Positions 1 through 11,389 are shown, numbered from the stretch's first letter. The stretch is DNA of 64,000 nucleotides from Sapria himalayana (GCA_029783825.1 JAREIK010000801.1:3983890-4047889), one strand, 5' to 3'. Notes: a model not told the origin generated them from the sequence alone. Translations and numbers: made by a program.

Positions 1-267
1 TTCTTTTTGAAATAAAATTTTGTTACTGGTAAATGGGAGATGTAAGTGGGACACGTGTTTTAAAACCCAATTGATTTTGGGTCCTCTTTTGACAGGGAAA
101 ATTCAAAATTTTGGTAAAGTTTTGGATAGGGACATGGATATGGGCCAAGGGAATGGGCTATTCTGCAGACTGAAAAATATAAAACGTGAAGAATCTGAAA
201 AACACAACTTAGGGCTATTCTGTCAAAAGAGAAACCCTATCTGAAAAATATCCCATCAAGAGCGTGA
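1..267. other. flank of solo LTR, unclassified
   Basis: No gene is recognisable here. The last 15 bases before the LTR target duplication contain the word AAGAGCGTGAAGAAC. The same word recurs after the LTR at about 1,354, so the LTR landed in or beside a short older repeat. The small open frame at the start has no recognisable domain. Confidence 0.4.
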
Positions 268-340
268 AGAACTGTTGGGTTTTGGGATCCCTTCCTATGT
301 GGAGTAAAAGCACAAATTGTGAGGGCCAATCTGTCTCTCT

Positions 341-348
341 TATTTAAG
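341..348 (+). promoter_or_regulatory. TATA-like box of the solo LTR
   Basis: TATTTAAG sits about 70 bases inside the LTR, upstream of the tandem repeats. If it is the U3 promoter, U3 is short and most of the LTR, including the 179-bp repeats, would be transcribed as R/U5. Confidence 0.4.
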
Positions 349-429
349 TGGAGAGGGGTCAAATTAGGGCAGAAGTGAGTGTGTTCATTTTTGTGATAAA
401 TATAGCAGCAAAAGAAAGAGAGAAAAAAA

Positions 430-954
430 AAACCTTTATGATTTTCGCGAATCCACCAGATCTCGTTTTTCAGATTACAACTACAGATTCGTTCACCATT
501 GGATCGGGTTGATTTTTGGACAACAGATTCAGCAAACGTGATACTTCATTATGTACGGTTGGATTGTCATTGCGATATATGAGAAGGGAGATAAGTGAGG
601 AGAAGGAAAGTCTTTGTGATTTTCGAACATCCACCAGATCTCGTTTTTTCAGATTACAACTGCAGATTCGTTCACCGTTGGATCAGGCTGATTTTTGGAC
701 TTCAGGTTCAGAAAACGTGATACTTAATTCTGTACGGTTAGATTGCCGTTATGATATCTGAGCAGGGAGATAAGTGAGGAGAAGGAAAGTCTTTGTGATT
801 TTCGAACATCCACCAGATCTCGTTTTTCAGATTACATCTGCAGATTCGTTCACTGTTGGATCGGGCTGATTTTTGGACAGAAGGTTCAGTAAATGTGATA
901 CTTCATTCTATACGGTTAGATCGTCGATACGATAATTGAGCAGGGAGATAAGTG
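430..954 (+). repeat. three tandem ~179-bp repeats inside the LTR
   Basis: Three head-to-tail copies share the block CCACCAGATCTCG, then CAGATTCGTTCACC, a GGATC-GG-TGATTTTTGGAC stretch and GAGATAAGTG. The ATTTTCG anchor occurs at 441, 619 and 798, giving periods of 178 and 179. The copies differ by scattered substitutions, so the expansion is not brand new. They lie just downstream of the TATA-like box, where repeats can act as leader or enhancer units; that role is inference. Confidence 0.8.
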
Positions 955-1333
955 CTTCACAATTTATGTTCTGCTTTTGGGTTCTTTCTTGTTTCTTCTT
1001 ATTGCGCATCGGAAGCATTGGTGTTTAATTGGATTGCTGGGTATAGCACATTTTTTGGTGCACTTATTGGAAACTCTCTTGTACCTCTATTGATCATAGT
1101 GGAGCTATTTCTTTGGTCTGGACGATCCGTGGTTTTTTTTTACCCTTACCTTAAGGGGTTTTCCACGTTAAAAATTGCGTTTCTTGTGTGCCATTGATTT
1201 ATATTTTTGCTCTATATTTTATTGGTACTCCTCATAAGTTCTTGCAAGTAAAGGGAAATTTAATTGCGCTACCTTTTTTTTGCTCTGTTATTCAGTTCGT
1301 GATTGTGTTGGCCGGTTTTCCCCTACCAAGAAC

Positions 1334-2200
1334 AACTCGACTTCCGTCTACAAAGAGCGTGAAGAACAACTCGATCAAGGCAGTGACGACCACTTGAACG
1401 TTTGACAAGGTATATTTTTGTTTGAATGTTTGATTACTTGTCTGTTTGGATGTCGAGAAAATGGAGGAAAATCAATATTTTTGGTGCGGGAAGAGGAAAA
1501 GATTTACCCCACCCCACCTTCCTTAATCTTTCTCTTAATACTCCCAAGACATGTAGGGCCCCATCTGTAAAAAAAAAGATTGATTTGCATTCAAAAAAAA
1601 AACGAAAATTATTATTTTGGGGAAGAGTGGAGCAGTGCTGTTCCTCAAAATGTTCACGGTTTTATAAGGTGTCTACCTCCTTGAGTTTGCAAAACATTCA
1701 ACGAGTCTGTTGAAATAATTTTTAAGGGAGAAGATTTTAAAAAAACTTTCAAAATGGGAAAGGTCTCTACTTTATCTCCAATAGGGTCTTCGTAAAAAAA
1801 AATAGATATGAAGACCATAAAAAGATAAAGTTGCAGAGAAATATAGTAGAAGAAGATATGGAAGAAAAGGGTAGAAATCGAGAAAGGTGGAGGGGGGGGG
1901 GGGGGGGATAATGAATGAGGTCGTGGAAAGTGAAACACCGAGACTTTAAGATCAGAGAAGAGAATAGGTAGGAAGTAGTGCTATGGTTGTGTTGGAGGTA
2001 CCCTCCACAAAAAGCTAAAATTCAAACACCATTTGTACAATCCATACGGTGTGGTTGGGAAGGGTAGCTCCAGCTTTCAATCTCTTCCCCCCATCCTCCA
2101 TTGTCTCCATTCGTTTAAAGATGCTCATTTGTACAATCCATATGGTTGTGTTTGTCGTGATATTTACTTTAAACTATTCCCAAGGACTATTTAATCCTTG
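1334..2200. other. unclassified AT-rich flank with a G16 tract
   Basis: No gene is recognised. From 1,354 a short open frame reads through AAGAGCGTGAAGAACAACTC to a TGA just before a GT dinucleotide. It could be an old exon or repeat remnant. A run of 16 G lies at 1,892-1,907. A 25-bp imperfect direct repeat (ATTTGTACAATCCATA) occurs at about 2,031 and 2,128. Confidence 0.35.
1892..1907 (+). repeat. poly-G tract (G16)
   Basis: Sixteen consecutive G residues follow a purine-rich strand. This is very unusual in a region otherwise rich in A and T. It is prone to length error in sequencing, so the exact count is uncertain. Confidence 0.8.
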
Positions 2201-2209
2201 TTTTGAAAA

Positions 2210-2930
2210 CTTTTTAAGTTAAAAACACAAAAAACATATTTTATTCTTAATTAGTTTTTTTTTTTTGGGAAAACATAGATAACACAAAAGACATTAATTT
2301 AGATAACAAGATTGATTTAAAAAAACACAAAAATTGTGTTTTCTAATGTTTTTAAAAATTGTTTTCTATTTTTAAAAATACGGAAAACATGAAAAACATA
2401 TGTTATTCCATTTTTTTTGTTCTAAAAAATAGAAAAACCACTAAATTAAGATAACAAGAAGAATTTTTTAATAACACCAAAATGGTGTTTTTTGTGTATT
2501 CAAAAACTGTTCTCAACATCAATGTACAAAAACAAGAACCAAACAGGACATTGATTTATGTTTTTGGAAAACTGTTCTTGAAAACAAAAAGGTGTTCTCT
2601 TGTTCTCTATGTTTTTCATAACAACAAAATAAAACCAATAACCAAATGTGTTTTTTGTGTTTATCTTGATCTCCTTATTCTTCATAACAAAAACTAGTTT
2701 TCAAAAACCATAAAAAATAGGCTTGATATTTTATGTGTTCTCCATGTTTTTCTGAACAAAAAACAATAGGAATCAAACATATTTTTTGTATTTTCTTTGT
2801 TCTTCTTGTTTTTCAAAATAAAAAATAGTTTTCAAGAACCATAACCAAACATGCCCCAAATATGTTTTTCATATTCTTCTTGTTTTTATAGTTTTTTAGC
2901 ACAAAAAATAGTTTTCAAGGTTCCTACAAG
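2210..2930. repeat. degenerate array of GTTTTC-AAGAACCA-type repeats
   Basis: About 700 bp are built from imperfect, roughly 60-130 bp returns of the same words: TGTTCT(T/C)TTGTTTTC, AACAAAAAA, and TAGTTTTCAA(A/G)AACCATAA, several ending near ACCAAACA. The pattern resembles subterminal repeats of a DNA transposon. I could not find both ends, so the family is not assigned. Confidence 0.5.
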
Positions 2931-3076
2931 AAACCCTCCCGCTGCTCATGTCATCCTCATTCCTCTCTCTCTCTCCCATTCTCCATTGCCTCTAAAATAT
3001 ATACATTTAAGAAAAAAAAATATATATTTTAATGTTTTGTCTTCAAATTATTTTAAACATTAAAAAATAAATAAAG

Positions 3077-4702
3077 CTGCTTTTCCATTCGACTTCGTCG
3101 ACACAAGCTGCGACCACGCCTTCACTACTAGTTGGGTCTACACCATCGACCATGTCTACACTTGTGACATCATCATCTGGTAGGACTCAGTTGATTGTGG
3201 AGAATGGGAGGTAAATGAACATAATATATTGAAATATTTTAGATTATTGTTAAATTTTTTTTTATGTGTGAAAATTGATATTTGCATGCTTTTAGGTTTG
3301 TCGAGTCTTACCGATGCTTGTCTCGCATCACCTCAATTTTCAAGGAGCGAGTTGACATTGAAGGGTATAAATGGAGCACCATCACAAAAGAGATAAAGTG
3401 CTTTTATTGGGAAGAGTTCAAGGTATAAGTCACTCACTTATAGCCTTTATATGTAAAATGTCTACATGACAAATTGAATATATGAAGTGTTGTGTTTGTT
3501 GGTTGAGATGTTGTTGGATTAGTTGATGAGTATTATATAAGTGTCTTATTATATTGCAAGTACTTAATATGTTTGTTTTATTAGGTTGGATTATTGCCAG
3601 TACAGAGGAAACTCTGTCGAAATTTCCTTAGAAATATAATTATTAATTAATTTAACATTTATTTCGTACTTATATGAGTAACTATTAACTTTCTTTATAG
3701 AAATATTTCTCATGGGATGTCGAGATGGAGGGTATCATCAAGGCAACTTGGGAGGTGCTTGCCAAGTCTAGGTATACATATAATTTGAATAAGTGGAGGA
3801 AACATGGGAGACCGGTGCATGTTACGAAGTCGATCTGGGCAAGGTGGAATGAAGCATGGGGTACTGCCGAGTTTTGGGCGCGATCAGAACGAATGTCTCT
3901 GAACCGCTGAACTGAGAAGGCTGGACCAGGCACAGGACCTTCAAGACACACTGGGGGTTCCATTTCATTTTCAGAGCATGCTAGGAGGATTGTAAGTACT
4001 TAGAACTCTTACTTTAATTTTATTTTGATTTGTAAGATCATAACAAATATATCTTCTAATTTTACTAATATTTCTATATAGGAGAAAGAGACCGGGAAGA
4101 AGCCATTCCTTTTCCAGATTCATCAGCAATTGTACACTTCTAAGACCACTCATTTATGGGTTGACGAGAGGGCTCGCCAAATCGGGGTAAATAAATTAAA
4201 AGTATATTATATTAAAAAAAATTTAATTATACATTCATATATTGTCTGAATATCTATTCAAATCTTGTAGGAAGCTGTGCATCAAGAAATGCAACGGATT
4301 GTACAAATAGATGAAGGTTCAAGAGAGAACACAACATCTATGGATGAAGATGCAGCATACTTACGAGTTGTGGTAGCTGATAAAAAATGCCAGCGACTCA
4401 TATATGGATTAGGTGACCGATCTTCAGTATAAACGAGTGGCCCATCTTACCATTCCACTGCATGCTCATCCAGGAATGATCACGAGCTACGTGAGCAGCT
4501 CAAGGACGAGGTTCGATAGGAGGTGCGAGAGAAAGTTGATACTAAGGTTAAAGTTCTACAAGATCAACTTGATGAGGTTAAGGCTCTACTGAGGGCTTTA
4601 ACTCAATCGACACAGGTCTCCTCATCAGCTACAGCTCCACATGTGGATGACCCCCCTACAAATGACCCCACCACAGATGATCCCCCCATTGGTGATATGT
4701 GA
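3077..4702 (+). pseudogene. broken CACTA (Ptta/En-Spm) Transposase_24 gene
   Basis: Five exons can be joined at GT-AG sites: about 3,077-3,210, 3,296-3,422, 3,701-3,991, 4,082-4,186 and 4,271-4,702. The reading resembles the plant Transposase_24 family (PF03004), an accessory protein of CACTA elements. Recognisable pieces are a Ser/Thr-rich N-terminus, RFVESYRCLSRITSIFKERV, a TKEIKCFYWEEFK block, GPSRHTGGSISFSEHARR, and a charged C-terminal coiled-coil stretch followed by repeats of DDPPTND type. In-frame stops occur at 3,908 and twice in the last exon (after DRSSV and before EVREK), so it is dead. The adjoining subterminal repeats support the CACTA assignment. The left terminus was not found. 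Confidence 0.8.
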
Positions 4703-4884
4703 ACATTCCTGTTATTGAACTTTTTTAGTCTATTATATAGATATCTAGAACATGGGATTTAGTACATGTTATTTTGGTTTATGTTATTTGGTGGATGTTA
4801 GTTTTTGCGGCAATAGGATCTTATAATTTTTATTTAATAATAATTTTTTTTATTATTTGTTTTAAGGTTCTAATAATTTAATAA

Positions 4885-5540
4885 TTAATTTAATTATAAA
4901 TTTAGTTACTACCTTAGTTTAGTCACTAAGTAGCTATTACTGTTTAGCTACTAATTTAGTTTCACCTTATTAGCTACTACATTTTTTGAGTCGCTAAATA
5001 GCTACTTCTATATATCTAATATGTTAGTAGTTATATAGCTATAATATTTAGATACTACCTAGTTCAGTCACTAAATAGCTACTACGTCATGTAGTAGCTA
5101 AGTAGTAGTTATATATTGTTTTAGTAACTAATGTATGCTCAATTTTAGCTACTATTATTGTGAGTAGCTAATTAGTAGCTATAAATAATCGTCATATTCA
5201 CTGCTTTAGCTACTACATTCTTTACATTAGCTACTACTATTGTTGGTAGCTATTTACCTAGTACATAAAATAGTAGCTAAGTAGTAGTTATATATAGTCG
5301 CCTCCTTACCTAAATTAGCTACTACATTTTTAATTTTAGCTACTATTATTTTTAGAAGCTAATTAGCTATGACATTTTGTGGTAGCTAAAACAGTAGCTA
5401 ATAGCTACTAGTAGTAGCTAAGATTAGCTTAGCTACAAGGAATTTTGCTACTATGTCCTAGTGCAGCTATTTAGTAGCTAAAGAAACGTAGCTACTAAAA
5501 TAAATAGTTTAGCTACTACTTTTTTTTAGTAGCTAAAATC
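4885..5540. repeat. CACTA subterminal array, TAGCTACTA / TAGTAGCTA
   Basis: The nonamer TAGCTACTA and its complement TAGTAGCTA, with one-base variants, recur dozens of times in both orientations over about 650 bp. Between them lie short AT-rich spacers and a few TTTAGTTAC variants. In En/Spm elements, dense short subterminal repeats are binding sites for the element's own DNA-binding protein. That function is inferred here from position, directly between the broken transposase gene and the terminus. Confidence 0.85.
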
Positions 5541-5542
5541 AA

Positions 5543-5556
5543 TTTTTCTAGTAGTG
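5543..5556 (+). mobile_element. right terminus of CACTA element (..TTTTTCTAGTAGTG)
   Basis: The sequence ends TTTTTCTAGTAGTG, whose complement CACTACTAGAAAAA is the canonical CACTA terminal inverted repeat form. It closes the subterminal array exactly. The flanking triplet is AAT. A matching left terminus with subterminal repeats is not visible upstream, so the left half is deleted or overwritten. The stretch CACTACTAG at about 3,123 lies inside an exon and is judged a chance match. Confidence 0.75.
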
Positions 5557-5750
5557 AATGTGAGTTTCTCATTTTGTACTTGTAGTTTCATTTGACAATT
5601 ACAAATAAATAAAAGTAAAAAATTTTAACAATTGATTATTTGGCATTAACTATAAATAAAATGCAAACTCATATATATTTTTTATCATAACTAATAATTT
5701 ATTCTGTATGAACTTAGTAAATAATATTATTAACTTTTTTTTAAAAATAT

Positions 5751-6951
5751 TTTGTAGTAGTGAGAGGATAGTTTCTTGTGCTAGTATAAAATGTATTTTA
5801 ATATAGTAATTGATGAGTTATGTTGCATTTTAACTATTGTAGGAAATGAAAAATATGGTTGTCTTTGCTTCTCAATTGACAGATCTTTCTATAGAGGTGT
5901 AAGAGATTGATGTTATGCATATTTACCTTCAGGCTTTTGCAGTAAAGCCGACAAAATGATGAGTGTACAATCTTGGTATCCATGCACAATATTTTATCCT
6001 AGTTCTATTTGGAGTTATTTATCATCATTTTCCAATTAACATGTTTGATGAGAGGTTACATGAAAATATTTAGGATATTAAGGATACATTGCAAAGAAAA
6101 AGTGAGGAGATGCAATAAAAGAATTAAAAAATTAAAAGGAAATTTATGTATTGAAGAAAATGAAAGGCTGAAAGATAGAAAATAGAGGATGAAATGCAAT
6201 AGAAGATTTTGAAAATAAAGAAAGTAATGTGCAAGTTAGTAGAGAAATCGTCCATTTTTAATCATTCTAAAAAGGATCCATCCAAATCTATGGAGGACAA
6301 TACTCATTAGGAGAAGGACTCGTAGTTGTTTTGTGTTATTAATTTTTTGCAACGTATGTTTTTAATTAGAATTTATGGTTTTTTTGTTAATATTTTTTTA
6401 ATTAAGTTATAAATTATGTATTGAAATTTATGGACATTTATGTTTGTTATCTGATATTTTATTCTATGGTGGATGTTATGTGAATGTCTTTTAAGTAATA
6501 ATATGTGGATGTATTTATTTGGTTGTAGGTCATATAGTTTCTATATGTAATTGTATATTTATATAGTATATAGAAACTACATAAATGGATCTTGTTCATG
6601 TTGTAGACAATAGAAAGGGATATTTCAATTTCTAAATCCCTTTTAAAATAGGATCAGATTCTTGCGTTTGTTTGATGATTCATCACTCATTTAGAAATGA
6701 ATTATATGTTCTTGATTTATACATTGTAAAATTAGTGACGGAATCAAAGATCATTTTTTCATTGTAATAAATATAGATGGATTTTTTCCATCACTATTTA
6801 TAAAAACATCATTGTGTAATTAGTTTCTAAATTTTAGAGAGGAGCATTATAGAAACAAAACTAATCCGTATTTAAATCCATCGCTATTCAACCATAGTGA
6901 CGAAATTAGAAATAGAATCGAGCCTTTTTGATTTCATCTTTTCTTAAAGTG
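5751..6951 (+). mobile_element. second CACTA-like relic with coding remnant and end
   Basis: A second TTTGTAGTAGTG string lies at 5,751-5,762. From about 5,840 to 6,350 there is an A-rich stretch whose best reading is a Lys/Glu-rich, coiled-coil-like peptide broken by several stops; no domain is recognised. From 6,700 the words GTGACG(A/G)AAT and CCATC(A/G)CTAT recur in both orientations, as in CACTA subterminal zones. The relic ends TTTTCTTAAAGTG at 6,951, a degenerate form of the CACTACAAGAAAA-type terminus. The link between the coding remnant and this end is inference. Confidence 0.45.
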
Positions 6952-6962
6952 TATGTACAAAA

Positions 6963-6994
<32 letters not shown>

Positions 6995-7440
6995 GCATAT
7001 AATACTATGGTTTGTACATTCATACATGTGAAATATAACTTACACACTCACTCACTCACAGACACATGCACATGTATCTTTATATATTTATATATGTGCA
7101 TAATGTAGTGGGTCATATTTTCATATGTATATATATCCACTTTATATGCATATATATGAATGTATAACCCACTATAAATGCATATATATAATGATACTTT
7201 TGTTTATATATATATATATTCTATACACACACATTATATATATATATATATTTGAATAAACAATGGGTTATACATTCATATACATATGAAATATAACTTT
7301 ATACACACACACACACACACATATATACACAAGTATTTTTATATATATGCATATACAAAGGTATATACATTCATACATATGAAATATAACATTATAAACA
7401 CACAAACACACACATGTAAATACATGTATATATGTGTGTA
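6963..7440. repeat. microsatellite cluster (GT)n, (TA)n, (CA)n
   Basis: Alternating GT, TA and CA runs include (GT)10 followed by (AT)n at about 6,963-6,995, (TA)n at about 7,205-7,250 and (CA)n at about 7,303-7,322. Between them a CATTCATAC-TATGAAATATAAC unit recurs three times (near 7,019, 7,276 and 7,368), so part of the cluster grew by larger duplications. Confidence 0.8.
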
Positions 7441-7445
7441 TCTAA

Positions 7446-7505
7446 ATGTCTAGTTATATGTGAGTACATAATATTAATATTATGTACTCACATATAACAA
7501 GACAT
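7446..7505. repeat. 60-bp near-perfect palindrome
   Basis: Two 30-base arms meet with no spacer. The inner 23-base arms (7,453-7,475 and 7,476-7,498) are exactly complementary around the centre AATATT. A single A/A mismatch (7,452 with 7,499) separates them from seven further paired bases on each side. In DNA it could extrude as a cruciform; in RNA it would form one hairpin. It sits at the edge of the microsatellite cluster and carries no known gene. Confidence 0.9.
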
Positions 7506-7559
7506 ATTATATAATATTGTATATGTTGGGTACTTAACTAAAAGAACTTATCAATTTAG

Positions 7560-7960
7560 TTATGGAAATATAGCTAGGGAAATAATCCCTAGCTAATTTG
7601 TGAGGGATTAGCAATGGAATAACAAGAGATATTTAATTCTAGATTTAATAACAAATTTGTGATGGATTAGAGACAAATTTTCAATGGAAAAATATCCCTG
7701 GCAAATTTTGTCGTAGATTTTGGCCCAATGATTGGCAGGAAATTTAGCAACAACTTTAGAGATAGATTTTTCCTAGCTAATTAGCTTGAGAAAAAAACTA
7801 CCGCTAAATAATGAAATAGAAATATTTTTTTACAAATTTATATTTATATCAATGGATTAGTCCTTAAATTGTTATTTTTCACAAAAAATATGCATTTAGC
7901 AATGGATCTTTCCCTGGCTATTTAACTCGGGATTATTTTCCCATTATTAAGTATATACTG
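7560..7960. repeat. GATGGATTAG-type subterminal repeats, CACTA-like
   Basis: The words CTAGCTAATT, GA(G/T)GGATTAG, CAATGGA and ATCCCTGGC(A/T)A appear repeatedly and in both orientations. This resembles the subterminal zone of another CACTA or similar DNA element. No coding remnant or clear terminus is attached. Confidence 0.4.
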
Positions 7961-9470
7961 TATTATTTTTTATTTTAATATTTGATGTAATTTTGTATAT
8001 TAAAGGTGTGTCATGATCTATGGATGATGGATCATTGAAAGTCACATTCTCCTCATCTAATTATAAAAATAGGATATTATAAATAAATAATTACAATATA
8101 GATATATATATATATATATATATATATACGAATAAAAATTTATATTAATAAAGACTAAAATATCTATATTAATGATTATAAAATTTAAAAATATTTACAA
8201 AATATTTTTTGAATTAATTAATAAAGATATTTAATTATTTGTATTAATAAATACATTAATACAAAATATTTGAATTAATAAATGAACATACACAAATATT
8301 TGTATTAATAAAAACCAAAAATCATTATTTTTATAATTATAAAAAAATTTTTACAAAAAATATGAATTAATGAATAAACAAGTAAATATTTATATTAATA
8401 AAACTTTAAAAATTTTTTTAATGGTTATAGGAATCTTTTCAAAAAATATTTACTAAAATATTTATATAATTTGAATAAAAAAATCATATTTTTTCATAAA
8501 ATTTAAAAAATATTGATATTTAAGGATAAATGAATAGATGTTTTAATTACATCCAAAAACTTTTGAGAGTTATAAAAAAATTATCTCCAAGTACATATTA
8601 AAAGAATGCTTCAGGTATTTTTTTTAGGGCTTAAAAAAAGTTTTTAAAAATATTACTAATAATATTTTTTAGTCCTAAAAACACTTAAAATTATTTTTAG
8701 CCCTATTAACATTTTTGAAAAGCACTACCAAGTTGACCCTAAGTTGATATTAATTCAATTTTTCTTCCCATACTCAAATTTATAAGAATTAAATAATTGA
8801 GCAAAATATTTAATATTAGCTTTTTATATTCTGTTATTATTAAAATAATAAATATATTTTTTTTATGATCTCACTTTAAGTTATTTTAGGATTTTTATAA
8901 ATTATGAATTATATCAAATAATATGAATATTTATCCCTATAAATTTATTTCATATTATATTCATCAAAATATATTGAATTCAAAAAAATTTTATAAACAT
9001 ATATATATATATATATATGAAATACTATTTTATAATTTCATATTATTTTTTTAATTTATGAATTAATATTATAAATTTATCCATTATTTATAAAAAATAT
9101 GAAATGTTATTGATATGTTACTTATTCATTATTAACTTGGTTATTTATTTTTTATAATATTGAGATGTTATAAATTTTGTATGTTTATACATTTATACAA
9201 TTTATTTATGGTTATATGAAATAATATATTTCTTTTAAAAATGAAATAATATGAAAATTTGATTACCAGTTTATAGTTTTCATGTTTATTAGTAATATTA
9301 TTTTTTTTCTCCATTGTTATAACCATTAATTAATTTTTTTATTTCTGAAATTTATTTCATTAATTTATAAATAATATTAAAAAAATAACCATACAATTTT
9401 CATAAAGTTTCAACCATAATTTTATTTATTTATGAAATAATATATATTTTTTTAATCACCCTTCTGGCAA
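7960..9470. other. very AT-rich stretch with TATTAATAAA returns
   Basis: There is no open frame of note. Between 8,100 and 8,460 the motif ATTTGTATTAATAAA returns at irregular 30-60 bp spacing, next to a (TA)n run at about 8,101-8,128. A second (AT)n run lies near 9,000-9,020. The remainder is T- and A-rich low-complexity DNA. Confidence 0.6.
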
Positions 9471-10100
9471 TCTCTGCCTAATTAGGTTTGTTCACTTCTA
9501 AAAACCATTCATCTCTCAGAACACAACTTCATTGCAACGTCGTTTCGAAGCACCATACCAAACAAACAACAACTCTCTCTCTATCTCTCTCTTTGCATGT
9601 TCCTTTGTTTATTTTCATTATAATTTCATGAGAAATTAGTAATAAGTTTTGCAAATTTTAAATTGGCAGTGAGCTAAATGGTGCTTTTTTATTTATTTAT
9701 TGTGTGTTAACAATAAATCGGTAGTGTGAACTTTTTTCTTTTAATGATTAATTTTTTTAAGGTTTAATGGATTTAAAATCAATAGAAAGTGTATTAGCTT
9801 TGAAATTTGAAGAAGAATAGTAAAAGAGGACAAAGAAAATAGTAACAAGATGAGAAGAAGAGCAAGATACTGTAATTTTTTAAATTCAAGTTATGACTTA
9901 TACTTAATTTATGGATTTTTATATTTTTGAATTTTTGTCTTGTAGAGAGGAAGAATATGAAGAACCTGTAGAAATTTATCTACTAATCGGGTTTCTGTGG
10001 TTATAATATGAAACTCTTTTATTTTCTTCAAAAAAGAATGTACAGCTTAACCATTACCTTTCACTTTGCTGTCATTGCTCATGCTGATAATTTGTTGAGG
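9471..10100 (+). other. possible gene or element leader with CT tract
   Basis: Base composition rises here, and a CTCTCTCTCTATCTCTCTCTTT tract (about 9,572-9,593) resembles a plant 5' leader. A short ATG frame at about 9,769 encodes only some 17 residues. A TTTTTGTCTTGTAG acceptor-like site lies near 9,945, followed by GAGGAAGAATATGAAGAACC. No protein family is recognised. It may be a dead gene, a noncoding transcript or an element leader. Confidence 0.2.
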
Positions 10101-11320
10101 CTGTAATTTTTGTTGGTGGATGATGATGAATTCTGTTCAGTTATTTTTCTTAATAAATCAAATTTTCTGGTTTTTTATTAGATACTCAATAAATTCCATA
10201 GCAATTCTATTTTGTTTAGATTGTAAATGCTTTAATTAATTTAATTGGGCTGATATTAGTTATGGTTTAAAAGTGCTATTGAAAAAAATTCACTACACTT
10301 TCATTATTATATCTATCTAAACTTTATAGAAAATATTTACATGCTCTCTCACAATATGCTTTACAAATCTATAATATTGGTATTTAGAAACAACTTACAC
10401 TTGATGGAGAAATGGAGGGTGTAGAAGACTAAGAACCCAAGTAAGACTATATATTATTGTAAGCAGGGTAACAAACATAGTACAAAACTTTCTCAATGTG
10501 TTTTATTAGACACCATGCATTCTCAAAGAACACTGGCCATGCAAGGTGAATTCTTTCATGTATACATTTATAATAAATAATTATGTCATTATTATAGAAT
10601 ATTCACTTCATTAATATGATAGATAATTTGATTAGTAATAGAGTATACCCTTCTGTTTTTAAAAAATTGTGCATATAATATATATATCCAAAGTAATAGA
10701 TGTGTGGTGCATGTAAAGTTGCTTATTTAGTTCACTCTATGTTTGCTTTATATGCATATGATTTATTATTTAAAATGAAACATGTGTATTAATATACTTC
10801 AGTACACAATTAACTTGTCAATTACTTTGTCACACAAAAAAAAAATTAGAAATTATCAAAAATAATATTGTACAACTAAATGAAATTAAAAAAAATCAAA
10901 CAAGATGGAACATGACATTTAATAATGACTTTCAAAAATGTGATTCAAGTTCTAATGCTGATTCTGAGATTATTACTGAGAATTAATATATCAAAATAAA
11001 GTATTTTAATTAATTAAAATTGTTTATTGCATCTAAATCTCCATGTGAAGAAATATCTTTAAAATTGGTATGATATTTTAGATTTAATGTTATTCTAGTA
11101 GTTTATTTTTTATTAAACTCAACAATGTAGCAATAAAAAATTAATGATAAACAAAAGTAAAGGGTTATCATTCAAGCCTAATATGATTAAGTTTTATTTC
11201 ATATATTTTTATTTGTTTTTTTTTCTTTTTTTTTCTTTTCCTTTTATTTTTTTATTTTTTACATCTATTTTAGATTTAGCATATGTTAATAAATATTTTT
11301 GTGTAGTTGATGATACTCTT
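10101..11320. other. AT-rich, no recognisable feature
   Basis: I see no coding remnant, repeat array or element terminus. The open frames here come from T-rich low-complexity sequence. Confidence 0.5.
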
Positions 11321-11327
11321 GATATAT

Positions 11328-11328
<1 letters not shown>

Positions 11329-11368
<40 letters not shown>

Positions 11369-11389
11369 GTATGTATGTATGTATGTATA
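11329..11389 (+). repeat. compound microsatellite (AC)n(AT)n(GTAT)n
   Basis: A run of about 15 AC dinucleotides passes into (AT)n and then into GTAT tetranucleotides. The open frames across it encode simple Thr/Tyr/Val/Cys repeats and are not genes. Confidence 0.9.

Larger units (their letters stand above)
273..1328 (+). mobile_element. solo Ty1/copia-type LTR
   Basis: A 1,056-bp unit begins TGTTGGGTTTTGGG and ends CCCCTACCA, so it has the TG...CA ends of an LTR. It is flanked by a perfect 5-bp direct repeat AGAAC (268-272 and 1,329-1,333), the expected target duplication size for LTR elements. A TATA-like TATTTAAG lies at 341-348. The 3' part has a T-rich stem-loop between CGTGG and CCACG (1,128-1,167), a layout I associate with the U5 of plant copia LTRs. 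No gag or pol lies on either side, so this is most simply a solo LTR left by LTR-LTR recombination. The copia assignment is inference; the ends and target duplication are direct observations. Confidence 0.8.

Noticed and set aside
3123..3131. CACTACTAG as the left terminus of the first CACTA element
   Set aside because: It falls inside exon 1 of the Transposase_24 gene, lacks the following A-run, and has no subterminal repeats beside it.
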